A program made the position numbers and the translations under genes. Shown here in pieces: positions 18,283 through 25,765 of a stretch of 64,000 nucleotides of DNA. Source of the DNA: Sphingobacterium cavernae (GTDB taxonomy: Bacteria; Bacteroidota; Bacteroidia; Sphingobacteriales; Sphingobacteriaceae); the NCBI RefSeq assembly GCF_008520265.1, contig NZ_VIQM01000013.1, positions 1-64,000 of the forward strand. Reading direction: 5' to 3'. Position 1 is the first letter of the stretch. Each line of letters opens with the position of its first letter. The notes below the pieces were generated by a model. That model saw nothing but the letters and a program-made list of their open reading frames with translations, was not told where the DNA came from and ran no database searches.

Positions 18283-19368
18283 TTATCCTTCCAAATTCAA
18301 TAAACTATGCTGCGTAGCGGTAAAGATATTGCGGAAAACAATATTCAGTTCATTATCTTTTTGCGCACCAGAGATTCCAACCAATGGAAATAAAGTCGCC
18401 ACTGCTTCTCTGATTTCTCGAACCATTCTTCTAGATTCGGTTGCTATTTCAGTTAATAACTCTTGAGAGATATTTCCTGCATCAACAGAAACTTGCTCCC
18501 AAAGTTGCAGAATAAGCATTTCAGCTTTTTGTTCATATAATTCTGCCTTTTGTTGATACCTATCCACTTGCCGAAAACGAATTTTACTGTATTTTTCAGC
18601 CCAATCGGTATTTTTTGATTTATCAAAAAAGTACTTTTCGACCAAATCCAAAAAGCGCTTATACATCCCCAAATAATTTGGTAACAACGTCAATTCCGCA
18701 AAGGTCATAAAAGGAATTTTGTATAGCGTATTGTCTACTTTGCGCGATGAGGGTGTTAGCTTAAAAGCATAGCCTTTATCTATTGCAACTTTTTCCAACG
18801 AAAAACTATGCGAAGCCGTACACTCCAAACCAAAAGTATCCCAATCGTAATGAATTAGCACGTATTCTCTAGGTACAAAGAAAGAATACACCACAGGTTC
18901 ACCCTGTTCATCTATACGTTGAATCTCGCCATCGTAGACAAAAGCATTTAACGTAAAATGTGTCAAATGCGGAGCACCTGTAGCATATTGCCAAACTCCA
19001 GTAAGGTGATATTTTCCATCCTCAAAAACAGCTTTGCCATTCGCTCTTCCACTCCCACCGAAACAAACTTTTGGGTTTTCAAAAACTTCCCTTGCCACTT
19101 CATATTCGATGAATCCTGAAAACATATTTGCACCTGAACAAAGTGTTACCGTCCATGAAAATGCACCATCCCAATAGGCTAAATTCTTAATTAATCTAAA
19201 ACCATCTATAAAGTTTAAATTCAGCCCTTTGTACTCTACCGGAACCCAAATATTAAACCAATTGTTTTTATAAATTAAGTCTAATTGTTCGGCTACTAAT
19301 TGTTTGGCTAAAATAGATTTTGCTTGCGAATCGCGAATAACGGCTATAGTTTGTTCGTTTAACTGCAT
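18283..19368 (-). CDS. Acyl-CoA dehydrogenase-like flavoenzyme in a TPP-riboswitch operon
   Basis: A 361-residue protein with the acyl-CoA dehydrogenase fold: a helical N-domain with FNIWVPVEYKGLNL, a beta domain (VCFGGSGRANGKAVFEDGKYHLTGVWQYATGA) and a C-terminal helical bundle. The typical catalytic Glu motif of acyl-CoA dehydrogenases is not obvious. Group D flavin monooxygenases (DszC/HpaB-like) share this fold and are an alternative. The start codon is one base after the stop of pnuT (TAATATG), so it is almost certainly translated from the same thiamine-pyrophosphate-regulated message. That suggests, without proving, a role in thiamine precursor salvage or modification. Confidence 0.8.
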   Translation of the reverse strand: MQLNEQTIAVIRDSQAKSILAKQLVAEQLDLIYKNNWFNIWVPVEYKGLNLNFIDGFRLIKNLAYWDGAFSWTVTLCSGANMFSGFIEYEVAREVFENPKVCFGGSGRANGKAVFEDGKYHLTGVWQYATGAPHLTHFTLNAFVYDGEIQRIDEQGEPVVYSFFVPREYVLIHYDWDTFGLECTASHSFSLEKVAIDKGYAFKLTPSSRKVDNTLYKIPFMTFAELTLLPNYLGMYKRFLDLVEKYFFDKSKNTDWAEKYSKIRFRQVDRYQQKAELYEQKAEMLILQLWEQVSVDAGNISQELLTEIATESRRMVREIREAVATLFPLVGISGAQKDNELNIVFRNIFTATQHSLLNLEG

Positions 19369-19369
19369 A

Positions 19370-19978
19370 TTAAGAAATTTTTGCTTCGAGTTTCATTATT
19401 TTTGCCCATTTGAAATAACCAAAAATGGCTACAATGAACAGGAAAGTGGTCAATAAAGCAAATAAATATAAGTCTTTGTGAATCAATAAGGGGATAGCAA
19501 AAGCATTGCTGATATTAAGTAAAATCCAATTTTCAATTTTTCGTCGCGCCAAAAGCCACATTCCAGCCCATGCTGTAGCTGATACCCAAGCATCCCAAAC
19601 GGGCACATCTGAATCCGTAAATGAGATTAGTGAAAAATAAAGAACTATAAATGCAACTATAACTATGCTAGCTACAATAGACCATTCACGCTTATTACAA
19701 GCTGTAATCGGTTGTTCGCTTGCTTCCTTATTGGTTTTCCAATACCACCAACCGTAGACACTCATCACGAGATAATACATATTCAAGGCGATATCTGCAT
19801 AGAGTTTAGCCCCAAAAAGCACATACATACCCGAGATAATACCAAGAATACCAAATAAGTAATTGGAAACTTTATTGTTTTTGCTTAGAAGTACCTGAAT
19901 GATACCACAACCGACAGAAAATCTTTCTAACCAAGAGGTCGATAGAAAGGCCTGTATTATTTGGTCTATAATTTCCAT
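19370..19978 (-). CDS. pnuT: PnuC-family transporter, probable thiamine transporter PnuT
   Basis: A 202-residue membrane protein with about seven hydrophobic helices and PnuC-family signatures: YGWWYWKTN in the middle and ENWILLNISNAFAIPLLIHKDLYLFALL near the end. PnuC proteins import nicotinamide riboside, riboflavin or thiamine by facilitated diffusion, trapped by later phosphorylation. A TPP riboswitch directly upstream assigns this one to thiamine (PnuT). The next gene begins one base after its stop. No thiamine kinase or TonB receptor for thiamine is visible nearby, unlike some Bacteroidota pnuT loci. Confidence 0.88.
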   Translation of the reverse strand: MEIIDQIIQAFLSTSWLERFSVGCGIIQVLLSKNNKVSNYLFGILGIISGMYVLFGAKLYADIALNMYYLVMSVYGWWYWKTNKEASEQPITACNKREWSIVASIVIVAFIVLYFSLISFTDSDVPVWDAWVSATAWAGMWLLARRKIENWILLNISNAFAIPLLIHKDLYLFALLTTFLFIVAIFGYFKWAKIMKLEAKIS

Positions 19979-20041
19979 TTAAGTGCGTTATAATTTATAT
20001 TAAACTACACTTACGGAAATGCTTTGATAGCTTTTAGAAAT

Positions 20042-20149
20042 TAATCCCTACGCCAGCATTACCTGGATCAGGTTCCTTCCGATAGACGGAATTGGGTATA
20101 ATCTCAGCTTAAAAAGTAGAACCTCTTCGGCTCTACTCTAGCACCCCAT
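20042..20149 (-). promoter_or_regulatory. TPP riboswitch (THI-box)
   Basis: The minus strand reads GGGGTGC, then a variable hairpin, GCTGAGA, ACCC, GAACCTGATCC, GGTAATGC and GCGTAGGGA, in the order and spacing of the TPP aptamer. The closing P1 pairing is GGGGTG-side with AGGGA-side sequence. It lies 63 bases upstream of the pnuT start, on the same strand. No clear intrinsic terminator is visible between aptamer and start codon, so control of translation initiation is more likely. The aptamer begins only about 20 bases after the mqo stop codon. Confidence 0.95.
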
Positions 20150-20169
20150 AAGTTTCTTTACTTATATAA

Positions 20170-21663
20170 TTAATCCATTTTTAATATGCGTTGCGAATGC
20201 TCGCGAACTTGCGCACAAAGTTCTGGATTATCATTTAGTGACTGACCCCAAGAAGGAATCATTTCACGAAGTTTCTTTTTATATTCCGAAGATTTCGCTC
20301 TTTCAGGGAAGCATTTCTTCAACAATTGAATCATAATTGCTACAGAAGTTGAAGCACCTGGTGAAGCACCTAGTAATGCCGCAATCGAACCATCAGCACT
20401 CGATACGACTTCCGTACCAAATTCCAATACACCACCGTGCTTAGGATCTTTTTTAATTACCTGTACACGTTGACCAGCTTTCTCAATTACCCAATCTTCC
20501 AACTTAGCTGTAGGCATGAATTGTTTCAAAGACTCCAATTTGTCTTTTGGTTTTTTCATCACCTCAGTAATCAAATATTTAGTCAAATCTAAGTTATCTA
20601 AACCTGCAGACAACATCGGTTTGATATTTGACAACTTGATAGAAGCTGGTAAATCAAAGAATGAACCTTGTTTCAAGAATTTAGTTGAAAATCCCGCATA
20701 TGGTCCAAACAATAACGCTTGCTTGCCATCGATATAACGTGTATCCAAGTGTGGAACAGACATCGGAGGTGCACCTACAGATGCTTTACCGTACACTTTC
20801 GCTTGGTGTTGTTTGATGATTCCCTCGTTTGTACATCTCAACCATTGGCCACCTACAGGGAAACCTCCGTAACCGTTAGCTTCAGGAATACCTGATTTTT
20901 CTAACAATAATAAAGAGTGACCACCTGCACCGATGAATACGAATTTCGCTTTGATTTCACGTTTATCACCAGTTTTAAGATCTTTTACTTCTACTTCCCA
21001 ACGACCATCATCCTCACGATCAATATCTTTAACTTCTTGATTTACCGAAATATTAATGTTTTTCTTTGTTGCAAGATGGCTAATTAAATCTCTAGTCAAA
21101 GCACCGAAATTTACATCCGTACCGATATCCATTTTAGTAGCTGCAATAGGCTCATTCCCTACTCGACCTTCCATCATCAATGGCACCCACTCATTTAACA
21201 ACGCAGTATCTTCGGTATATTCCATACCTTTAAACAACGTTTCTTTGGTCATCGCCTCAAAACGCGTTTTCAAGAATTGCACGTCATCAGCACCAAATAC
21301 AGCACTCATGTGCGGTACTTTTCGGATGAAATCTTCTGGATTTTTGATAATTCCTTTTTCTACTAAATACGCCCAAAATTGTTTCGATACCTCGAATTGT
21401 TCTGCAATTTTGATTGCCTTATCAATTTTCACTGAACCATCAGCCTGTTGTGGCGTATAATTCAATTCACATAAAGCAGAGTGACCAGTACCCGCATTAT
21501 TCCACGCGTCGGAGCTCTCGGCTGCCACTACGTCTAAACGCTCTAAAATCTCAATATTTATATCTGGATTTAATTCATTGATCAATGTACCTAGAGTAGC
21601 ACTCATGATACCTCCACCAATTAGCACTACATCAACTTCTGATTTTTGTTTTTTCTTGCCCAT
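20170..21663 (-). CDS. mqo: Malate:quinone oxidoreductase
   Basis: A 497-residue FAD enzyme that oxidises malate to oxaloacetate and passes electrons to the quinone pool at the membrane, replacing or backing up malate dehydrogenase. Motifs: FAD-binding VVLIGGGIMSATLGTLI, then SSDAWNNAGTGHSALCELNYTP, FVFIGAGGHSLLLLEKSGIPE, GGFPVGGQWL and the C-terminal LLGASPGASTS. An upstream in-frame ATG at 21693 would add ten hydrophobic residues; the ATG at 21663 (MGKKKQKSEVDVV) matches family starts better, so I use it. It is divergent from fabG across about 240 bp. Confidence 0.95.
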   Translation of the reverse strand: MGKKKQKSEVDVVLIGGGIMSATLGTLINELNPDINIEILERLDVVAAESSDAWNNAGTGHSALCELNYTPQQADGSVKIDKAIKIAEQFEVSKQFWAYLVEKGIIKNPEDFIRKVPHMSAVFGADDVQFLKTRFEAMTKETLFKGMEYTEDTALLNEWVPLMMEGRVGNEPIAATKMDIGTDVNFGALTRDLISHLATKKNINISVNQEVKDIDREDDGRWEVEVKDLKTGDKREIKAKFVFIGAGGHSLLLLEKSGIPEANGYGGFPVGGQWLRCTNEGIIKQHQAKVYGKASVGAPPMSVPHLDTRYIDGKQALLFGPYAGFSTKFLKQGSFFDLPASIKLSNIKPMLSAGLDNLDLTKYLITEVMKKPKDKLESLKQFMPTAKLEDWVIEKAGQRVQVIKKDPKHGGVLEFGTEVVSSADGSIAALLGASPGASTSVAIMIQLLKKCFPERAKSSEYKKKLREMIPSWGQSLNDNPELCAQVREHSQRILKMD

Positions 21664-21834
21664 GACTAGTATTAATTGCAACAAAATTAACATTCGTAAA
21701 TCTTTCTAACGAATGATTTTGTCAATTTATGCTCATATAATTTGAAATTTATCAAGAAAAAGTCAACACCTATTTAAGAATGAAAGTCAATGTCATTTTT
21801 TAATAAATTATTACTATTTCAAAATTTGTGTATT

Positions 21835-21867
21835 TTTGTTTTTGCTGCTACAAAGATGGTATCTTCG
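21835..21867 (+). promoter_or_regulatory. Probable fabG promoter
   Basis: TTTG at 21835-21838 (-33 box) and TATCTTCG at 21860-21867 (-7 box, one mismatch to TAnnTTTG) are 21 bases apart, the usual Bacteroidota geometry. This would place the transcript start near 21873, giving a short leader of about 30 bases. TATTTTTG at 21831-21838 is itself a perfect -7 match and may be an alternative promoter. Confidence 0.45.
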
Positions 21868-21901
21868 CAGTCTTAGAAAACGAAACTATAAAAAATAATA
21901 T

Positions 21902-22645
21902 ATGAAATTATTAGAGGGAAAAACAGCTTTAGTAACTGGTGCGTCAAAAGGTATCGGTCGTAGAATCGCAGAAGTATTTGCTCAACAAGGTGCTAACGTG
22001 GCTTTCACATACCTATCGTCGGTAGAAAAAGGTCAAGCATTGGAGCAAGAACTGCAAGCATTCGGCACTAAAGTCGTAGGTTATCGCTCAGATGCTTCAA
22101 AATTTGATGAAGCAGAAAAATTAATCAATGACATCGTAGCTGATTTTGGAACTATTGATATCGTTGTAAACAATGCAGGTATCACAAAAGATGGTCTTTT
22201 GATGCGTATGACAGAAGAAAATTGGGACGACGTAATAAATGTGAACTTGAAATCCATCTTCAACGTGACGAAAGCAGCATCTAAAGTCATGATGAAAAAC
22301 CGTAAAGGTGCATTTATCAATATGTCTTCGGTAGTAGGTATCCAAGGTAATGCAGGCCAAGCAAACTATGCAGCTTCTAAATCGGGTATCATTGGTTTCA
22401 CAAAATCTGTTGCCAAAGAATTAGGTTCTCGCAATATCCGTGCTAACGTAGTTGCGCCAGGATTTATCCGTACAGAAATGACGGACGTATTAGATCCTAA
22501 GGTAGTAGCAGGTTGGGAAGCTGGAATTCCATTGAAACGTGCGGGTTCTACAGACGACATCGCAAATGCATGTCTATTCTTAGCTTCTGACTTATCATCA
22601 TATATCACAGGACAAACATTGTCAGTAGACGGTGGTATGGTATAA
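21902..22645 (+). CDS. fabG: 3-oxoacyl-[acyl-carrier-protein] reductase FabG
   Basis: A 247-residue short-chain dehydrogenase for the NADPH-dependent reduction of 3-oxoacyl-ACP in fatty acid synthesis. The nucleotide motif is TGASKGIGR; NNAGITKDGLLMRM and the triad S143, Y156, K160 (YAASK) are present. The tail ITGQTLSVDGGMV is typical of FabG. The high match to canonical FabG sequence (ITKDGLLMRMTEENWDDVI) makes the assignment firmer than for most SDR proteins. It is monocistronic and followed by a repeat element and a terminator. Confidence 0.93.
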   Translation: MKLLEGKTALVTGASKGIGRRIAEVFAQQGANVAFTYLSSVEKGQALEQELQAFGTKVVGYRSDASKFDEAEKLINDIVADFGTIDIVVNNAGITKDGLLMRMTEENWDDVINVNLKSIFNVTKAASKVMMKNRKGAFINMSSVVGIQGNAGQANYAASKSGIIGFTKSVAKELGSRNIRANVVAPGFIRTEMTDVLDPKVVAGWEAGIPLKRAGSTDDIANACLFLASDLSSYITGQTLSVDGGMV

Positions 22646-22657
22646 TAATGTCTTTAA

Positions 22658-22727
22658 TGTCATGTTGAGTGTATGCGAAACATCTATTATATAATGTAGA
22701 GATCCTTCAGCAGGCCTCAGGATGACA
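22658..22727. repeat. Palindromic intergenic repeat (REP-like)
   Basis: A 70-bp imperfect palindrome. TGTCAT-gt-TGAG at the left pairs with CTCA-gg-ATGACA at the right, and inside it GAA-ac-ATCT pairs with AGAT-cc-TTC. Interspersed palindromes of the form TGTCATnnTGAG...CTCAnnATGACA are common between genes in Bacteroidota and related bacteria. Only one copy is seen here. It may form a long hairpin in RNA from either strand. Confidence 0.7.
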
Positions 22728-22766
22728 ATTGGATACTTATTTTATTATTGTAATAAAACGATTGGA

Positions 22767-22797
22767 AGCGTCTCGAGTAATTTGAGACGTTTTTTTT
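22767..22797 (+). terminator. Terminator downstream of fabG
   Basis: CGTCTCgA and TtGAGACG form a stem followed by seven to eight T residues. It is about 120 bp after the fabG stop, behind the palindromic repeat. Confidence 0.75.
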
Positions 22798-22844
22798 ATG
22801 CTTATAATTTTGATAAACATTAAAATCACTTCATTTCGGTTTTG

Positions 22845-22891
22845 GTTACTTTTTGCGAAAAAAAGCAACTGCCTGCCCGGCATATAGGGCA
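22845..22891. repeat. Second palindromic motif in the fabG-luxE gap
   Basis: GTTACTTTTT (22845-22854) pairs with AAAAAGCAAC (22860-22869) with one mismatch. A TGCCC...GGGCA pair follows immediately (22873-22890). Repeats around GGTTACTTTTTG are frequent between genes in Bacteroidota. It is likely a small dispersed repeat, and only one copy is seen here. Confidence 0.45.
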
Positions 22892-22922
22892 AATTGAAAT
22901 ATATCTAGTATATTTTTATACT

Positions 22923-22930
22923 TATATTTG
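22923..22930 (+). promoter_or_regulatory. -7 promoter element implying a leaderless mRNA
   Basis: TATATTTG matches TAnnTTTG exactly and ends six bases before the ATG at 22937. A start site 5-8 bases after the box would coincide with the start codon. No ribosome binding site fits in this gap. Confidence 0.5.
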
Positions 22931-22936
22931 TAGCCT

Positions 22937-23917
22937 ATGATCGCTAAAGAAGATGTTTTTTCTATTCAGAATGATGAAGATTTCAATCGTGTTGCCCTAG
23001 AAGTTTTCCAATACCAATTTGAAAACATTAAGGTTTACCAACAATATGTAAGCAATCTGCATATAGACACTACAGCTATTAGACATTATACGGAAATTCC
23101 TTTTCTACCTATTCAGTTTTTCAAAACGCGAAATGTTTCAACATTAGAAAGTGATCCAATTATTACTTTTACTAGTTCGGGTACGACAGGTATGATCAAC
23201 AGCCAGCATCATGTATACGACTTGGAATGGTACGAAATGAGCTTTCGTAAAGCTTTTGTCCATTTTTATGGCAATATCGAGGATATTGCAGTTTTAGCAT
23301 TGCTTCCATCCTATTTAGAACGTGAAGGTTCTTCTTTAATCTATATGGTGGATGATTTGATTCAAGCCTCGCAACAGCCCGAAAGCAATTACTTCCTTTA
23401 CAATCACGATGAATTGTATGCGACTTTACAACAATTACAAATCAAAGGCACAAAAACTTTATTAATAGGTGTGACCTATGCCCTATTGGATTTTGTAGAG
23501 ACGTATTCAATTGACTTCCCACAACTAATCGTTATGGAAACGGGCGGTATGAAAGGAAAACGCAAAGAAATGATCCGCGAAGAATTGCATCAGATACTTT
23601 GTACTGGTTTTGGTGTATCGGCTATTCACTCCGAATACGGTATGACCGAACTATTGTCCCAAGGCTATTCTAAAGGTGAAGGTATCTTCCAAACCCCAAA
23701 TTGGATGAAGATTTTAATCCGTGACACCAACGATCCATTGTCTTTACTCCAAAACAGTAATACCGGAGCAATTAATGTAATTGACTTAGCCAATATACAT
23801 TCTTGTGCTTTTATAGCTACACAAGATTTAGGCAAAATATATCCCGACCAATCTTTTGAAATCTTAGGAAGATTCGATAATGCAGATATTAGAGGTTGTA
23901 ATTTGTTAGTGCAGTAG
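22937..23917 (+). CDS. LuxE/PaaK-family acyltransferase (acyl-protein synthetase-like)
   Basis: A 326-residue member of the adenylate-forming superfamily, close to the LuxE acyl-protein synthetase group. Visible motifs are the phosphate-binding loop TFTSSGTTGM, LLPSYLEREGSSLIYM, METGGMKGKRKEM, HSEYGMTELLSQGY and the C-terminal hinge-like EILGRFDNADIRGCNLLV. It may activate a carboxylic acid as an acyl-adenylate; the substrate is unknown. In Bacteroidota it is usually a lone housekeeping-type gene, as here. A -7 promoter box sits directly before the start codon. Confidence 0.85.
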   Translation: MIAKEDVFSIQNDEDFNRVALEVFQYQFENIKVYQQYVSNLHIDTTAIRHYTEIPFLPIQFFKTRNVSTLESDPIITFTSSGTTGMINSQHHVYDLEWYEMSFRKAFVHFYGNIEDIAVLALLPSYLEREGSSLIYMVDDLIQASQQPESNYFLYNHDELYATLQQLQIKGTKTLLIGVTYALLDFVETYSIDFPQLIVMETGGMKGKRKEMIREELHQILCTGFGVSAIHSEYGMTELLSQGYSKGEGIFQTPNWMKILIRDTNDPLSLLQNSNTGAINVIDLANIHSCAFIATQDLGKIYPDQSFEILGRFDNADIRGCNLLVQ

Positions 23918-24178
23918 ACTTACAGCTCCATATATACGATATTGTTCAACAAAAAATATTAAATAACTAGCTCAATTAACTACTTAAGAAAGTATAGTTT
24001 CGCTATACAAAACTCTACAGCTGATCAAACAATTATTTTTGTTCGCTATACGCGAAATATAAACAAAATAAATATTTGAAAACTAATAATATACAAAAAT
24101 ATACAATATTTATAACGAAATACGTCTATAAGGATGATTTAGCGAAGCATTTTTGTATATTAGTTTCGTAAACCAATT
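23918..24178. other. AT-rich intergenic stretch with small palindromes
   Basis: 260 very AT-rich bases with no coding frame. Small palindromes are visible, such as TATAG-tttcg-CTATA near 23993 and TTCGC-tata-cGCGAA near 24039. It leads into the GC-rich palindromic element and differs in composition from it. Confidence 0.4.
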
Positions 24179-24344
24179 GTTGTTAGCAATCCGCTGCGCT
24201 CCTTGCTAACAACCGCTCGGCGACTTACGTCGCTTGCCGTAAGCCGCCGCTGCGCGGACTGCTTACAACAAGCGACTTGGCTAAATAGATCCGCTTTTGT
24301 ATCTTCGATACAGCTTCGCTACTTCGCCAATTCGCCGAGCGGTT
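24179..24344. repeat. GC-rich nested palindromic element, attC-like
   Basis: A GC-rich block in an AT-rich setting. A perfect 11-bp inverted repeat GTTGTTAGCAA / TTGCTAACAAC (24179-24189, 24203-24213) is followed by a long-range perfect 13-bp pair AACCGCTCGGCGA (24211-24223) / TCGCCGAGCGGTT (24332-24344). Inside are CTTACG/CGTAAG, GTCGCTTG/CAAGCGAC and CCGC/GCGG. The outer pair, the 134-bp span, the flanking CTAACAAC and GGTTATGT sequences, and the start of a gene 48 bp further resemble integron cassette attC sites. The core boxes do not match RYYYAAC/GTTRRRY perfectly and no integrase gene is present. Confidence 0.5.
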
Positions 24345-24391
24345 ATGTGACATTTTTAACCAACTATGTCTTCAAATCACAAATACTAATA

Positions 24392-24676
24392 ATGAAAATT
24401 TACGATATATCAATTTCCAACTTTAGAGGTATTAGATTATTACAAAACCTTAAAGTTGGCGAAATTAATTCTTTCGTTGGAAAGAATGATTCAGGCAAAT
24501 CAAGCATACTAAAAGCACTTGACACATTTTTTAATGAAAAATTTAGTCCAAATGATGTTTTTAAAGGTATTGGAGAAAACGAAAAAACTGAAATTACTCA
24601 ACAATTAATTGTATCCAAATTTCTATTATCATTACTGGCAGCCTGCACCACAATTACATTTCTCTTCATAGCATAG
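24392..24676 (+). pseudogene. Truncated OLD-family nuclease/AAA ATPase (5' fragment)
   Basis: From the ATG at 24392 the first about 68 codons encode a clear OLD/RecF-like ATPase N-terminus: MKIYDISISNFRGIRLLQN, Walker A VGKNDSGKSSILKALDTFF and NEKTEITQ. Full-length OLD proteins have roughly 500-700 residues. Here homology stops near 24600, where the DNA becomes the antisense of a subtilase pseudogene, and the frame ends by chance at 24676. The upstream in-frame extension from 24203 runs through the palindromic element and is not coding. OLD-family nucleases often belong to defence systems and mobile cassettes. This remnant cannot be functional. Confidence 0.75.
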
Positions 24677-25733
24677 GCTAATGCATCTGTTACCCATTCA
24701 CTATTTGGTGAATAATATTTTCCAAAGCTCATATTGATAATATTTGCACCATTATCCACTGCAAATCGGATTGCCAAAGCAATATCCTTATCAAATTCAT
24801 CGCCGTCAGGAACAGCACGCAATCCCATCAATTTAGCATTATCCGCCACACCGTTGATGCCAATTTCATTCGCGCGATTAGCAGCTACTAGACCACCAAC
24901 AAAAGTTCCATGATAAGAATAGGATTTCCATAATTATTATCGCGCAATGAATTAATGTTATCACCGATATTGAATCTTGGGTTAGATTGATCATCTATAC
25001 TTTTAATGCATTTTTCTGCGGTTTTGAATTCTTCAACTTGATATGCATATAAATCTGACCATTTCGTTGTTTCAGCATAGCGGTAAGATGAACGCTTTGC
25101 TGCTTCAATATATTCTTGCGTAACCGAATCCGTTGATTTTAAATTAGCCAAATCCTTTATTGACAAACTTTGCTCATCTAATCCTTGCACTTTAATCGTT
25201 GAATCTGTCAGACGAAAAGCTTCATAGGTTAATTTGATTATTGGAAAGAAATTAAGATAACCTTGAATTTTTGCATCTTTCTTTACCTGCAAAAAGTAAT
25301 TGAATTCTGCAATATCTTTCTTCTTTTTCCAATCCGACAATTGTGTGTTTTCGTACTTAGGACGAAGTTTTTTGTATTCACGAAAGGCTTCAGTACCTAC
25401 TTTAGAAATAAGTTTGTTATCTGCCGTTCCAAGAAAATTCCATCCATGTACGGCACTTGCATTAGATTTTAAAGATTTAGGATTGATCCATAAATTATCT
25501 TTTAAATCTTCGTGATTGGTATCAAGGTCACCATCAATAACAGCAACAACAATTGGCTTTAAGCTTATGTTTTGATTTTTTAAGTAATCGTATGCTTCAT
25601 TTGTGTTTACACCATAGTAACCTTGGGAAGAATTTTGATGATGCCAATGAATAGGTAATTTACTCTGCTGTGCGAAAGTTGATTCTGTAAATAAAATCAT
25701 CTGCACCATTAAAAATATTTTCAGAAAACGCAT
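24598..25733 (-). pseudogene. Truncated, frameshifted S8 (subtilisin-like) serine protease
   Basis: The N-terminal part (start 25733) has a signal peptide (MRFLKIFLMVQMILF...TFAQ), catalytic Asp D67 in VVAVIDGDLD and a long insert typical of Bacteroidota subtilases. Near 24921 the frame is lost: in the original frame it ends at 24888, but one frame over it continues with YHGTFVGGLVAA, the catalytic His motif, then GVADNAKLMGLRAVPDGDEFD, and reaches VVQAASNDN. One missing base (a CCN codon reduced to CC) explains the shift. The gene then stops at about 24600, where it is joined to the OLD fragment, so the catalytic Ser region (GTSMAAP in the family) is lost. It is therefore doubly inactivated. 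Confidence 0.85.
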
Positions 25734-25765
25734 AATACCGCGAAAATATTTTTAATGGTGCAGAT
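25699..25765 (-). repeat. Perfect 24-bp inverted repeat enclosing a start codon
   Basis: Bases 25699-25722 are the exact reverse complement of 25742-25765, separated by 19 bases. On the minus-strand mRNA the subtilase ATG (25731-25733) lies in the loop. The downstream arm encodes signal-peptide residues (about LKIFLMVQM), and the upstream arm is an inverted copy of the same DNA in the leader. There is no T-run after it, so it is not a terminator. Confidence 0.9.

Noticed and set aside
24179..24344. tRNA or other classic RNA gene
   Set aside because: The hairpins do not form a cloverleaf, and no TTCGA/TTCAA T-loop with matching acceptor stem and CCA context was found.
24203..24391. In-frame upstream extension of the OLD-family fragment
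   Set aside because: It reads through the GC-rich palindromic element and gives Arg/Cys/Ala-rich sequence unlike any OLD N-terminus; the ATG at 24392 begins the typical MKIYDISISNFRG.
25699..25765. Site-specific invertible promoter (phase switch)
   Set aside because: The segment between the arms is only 19 bases and contains no promoter; no invertase gene is nearby.
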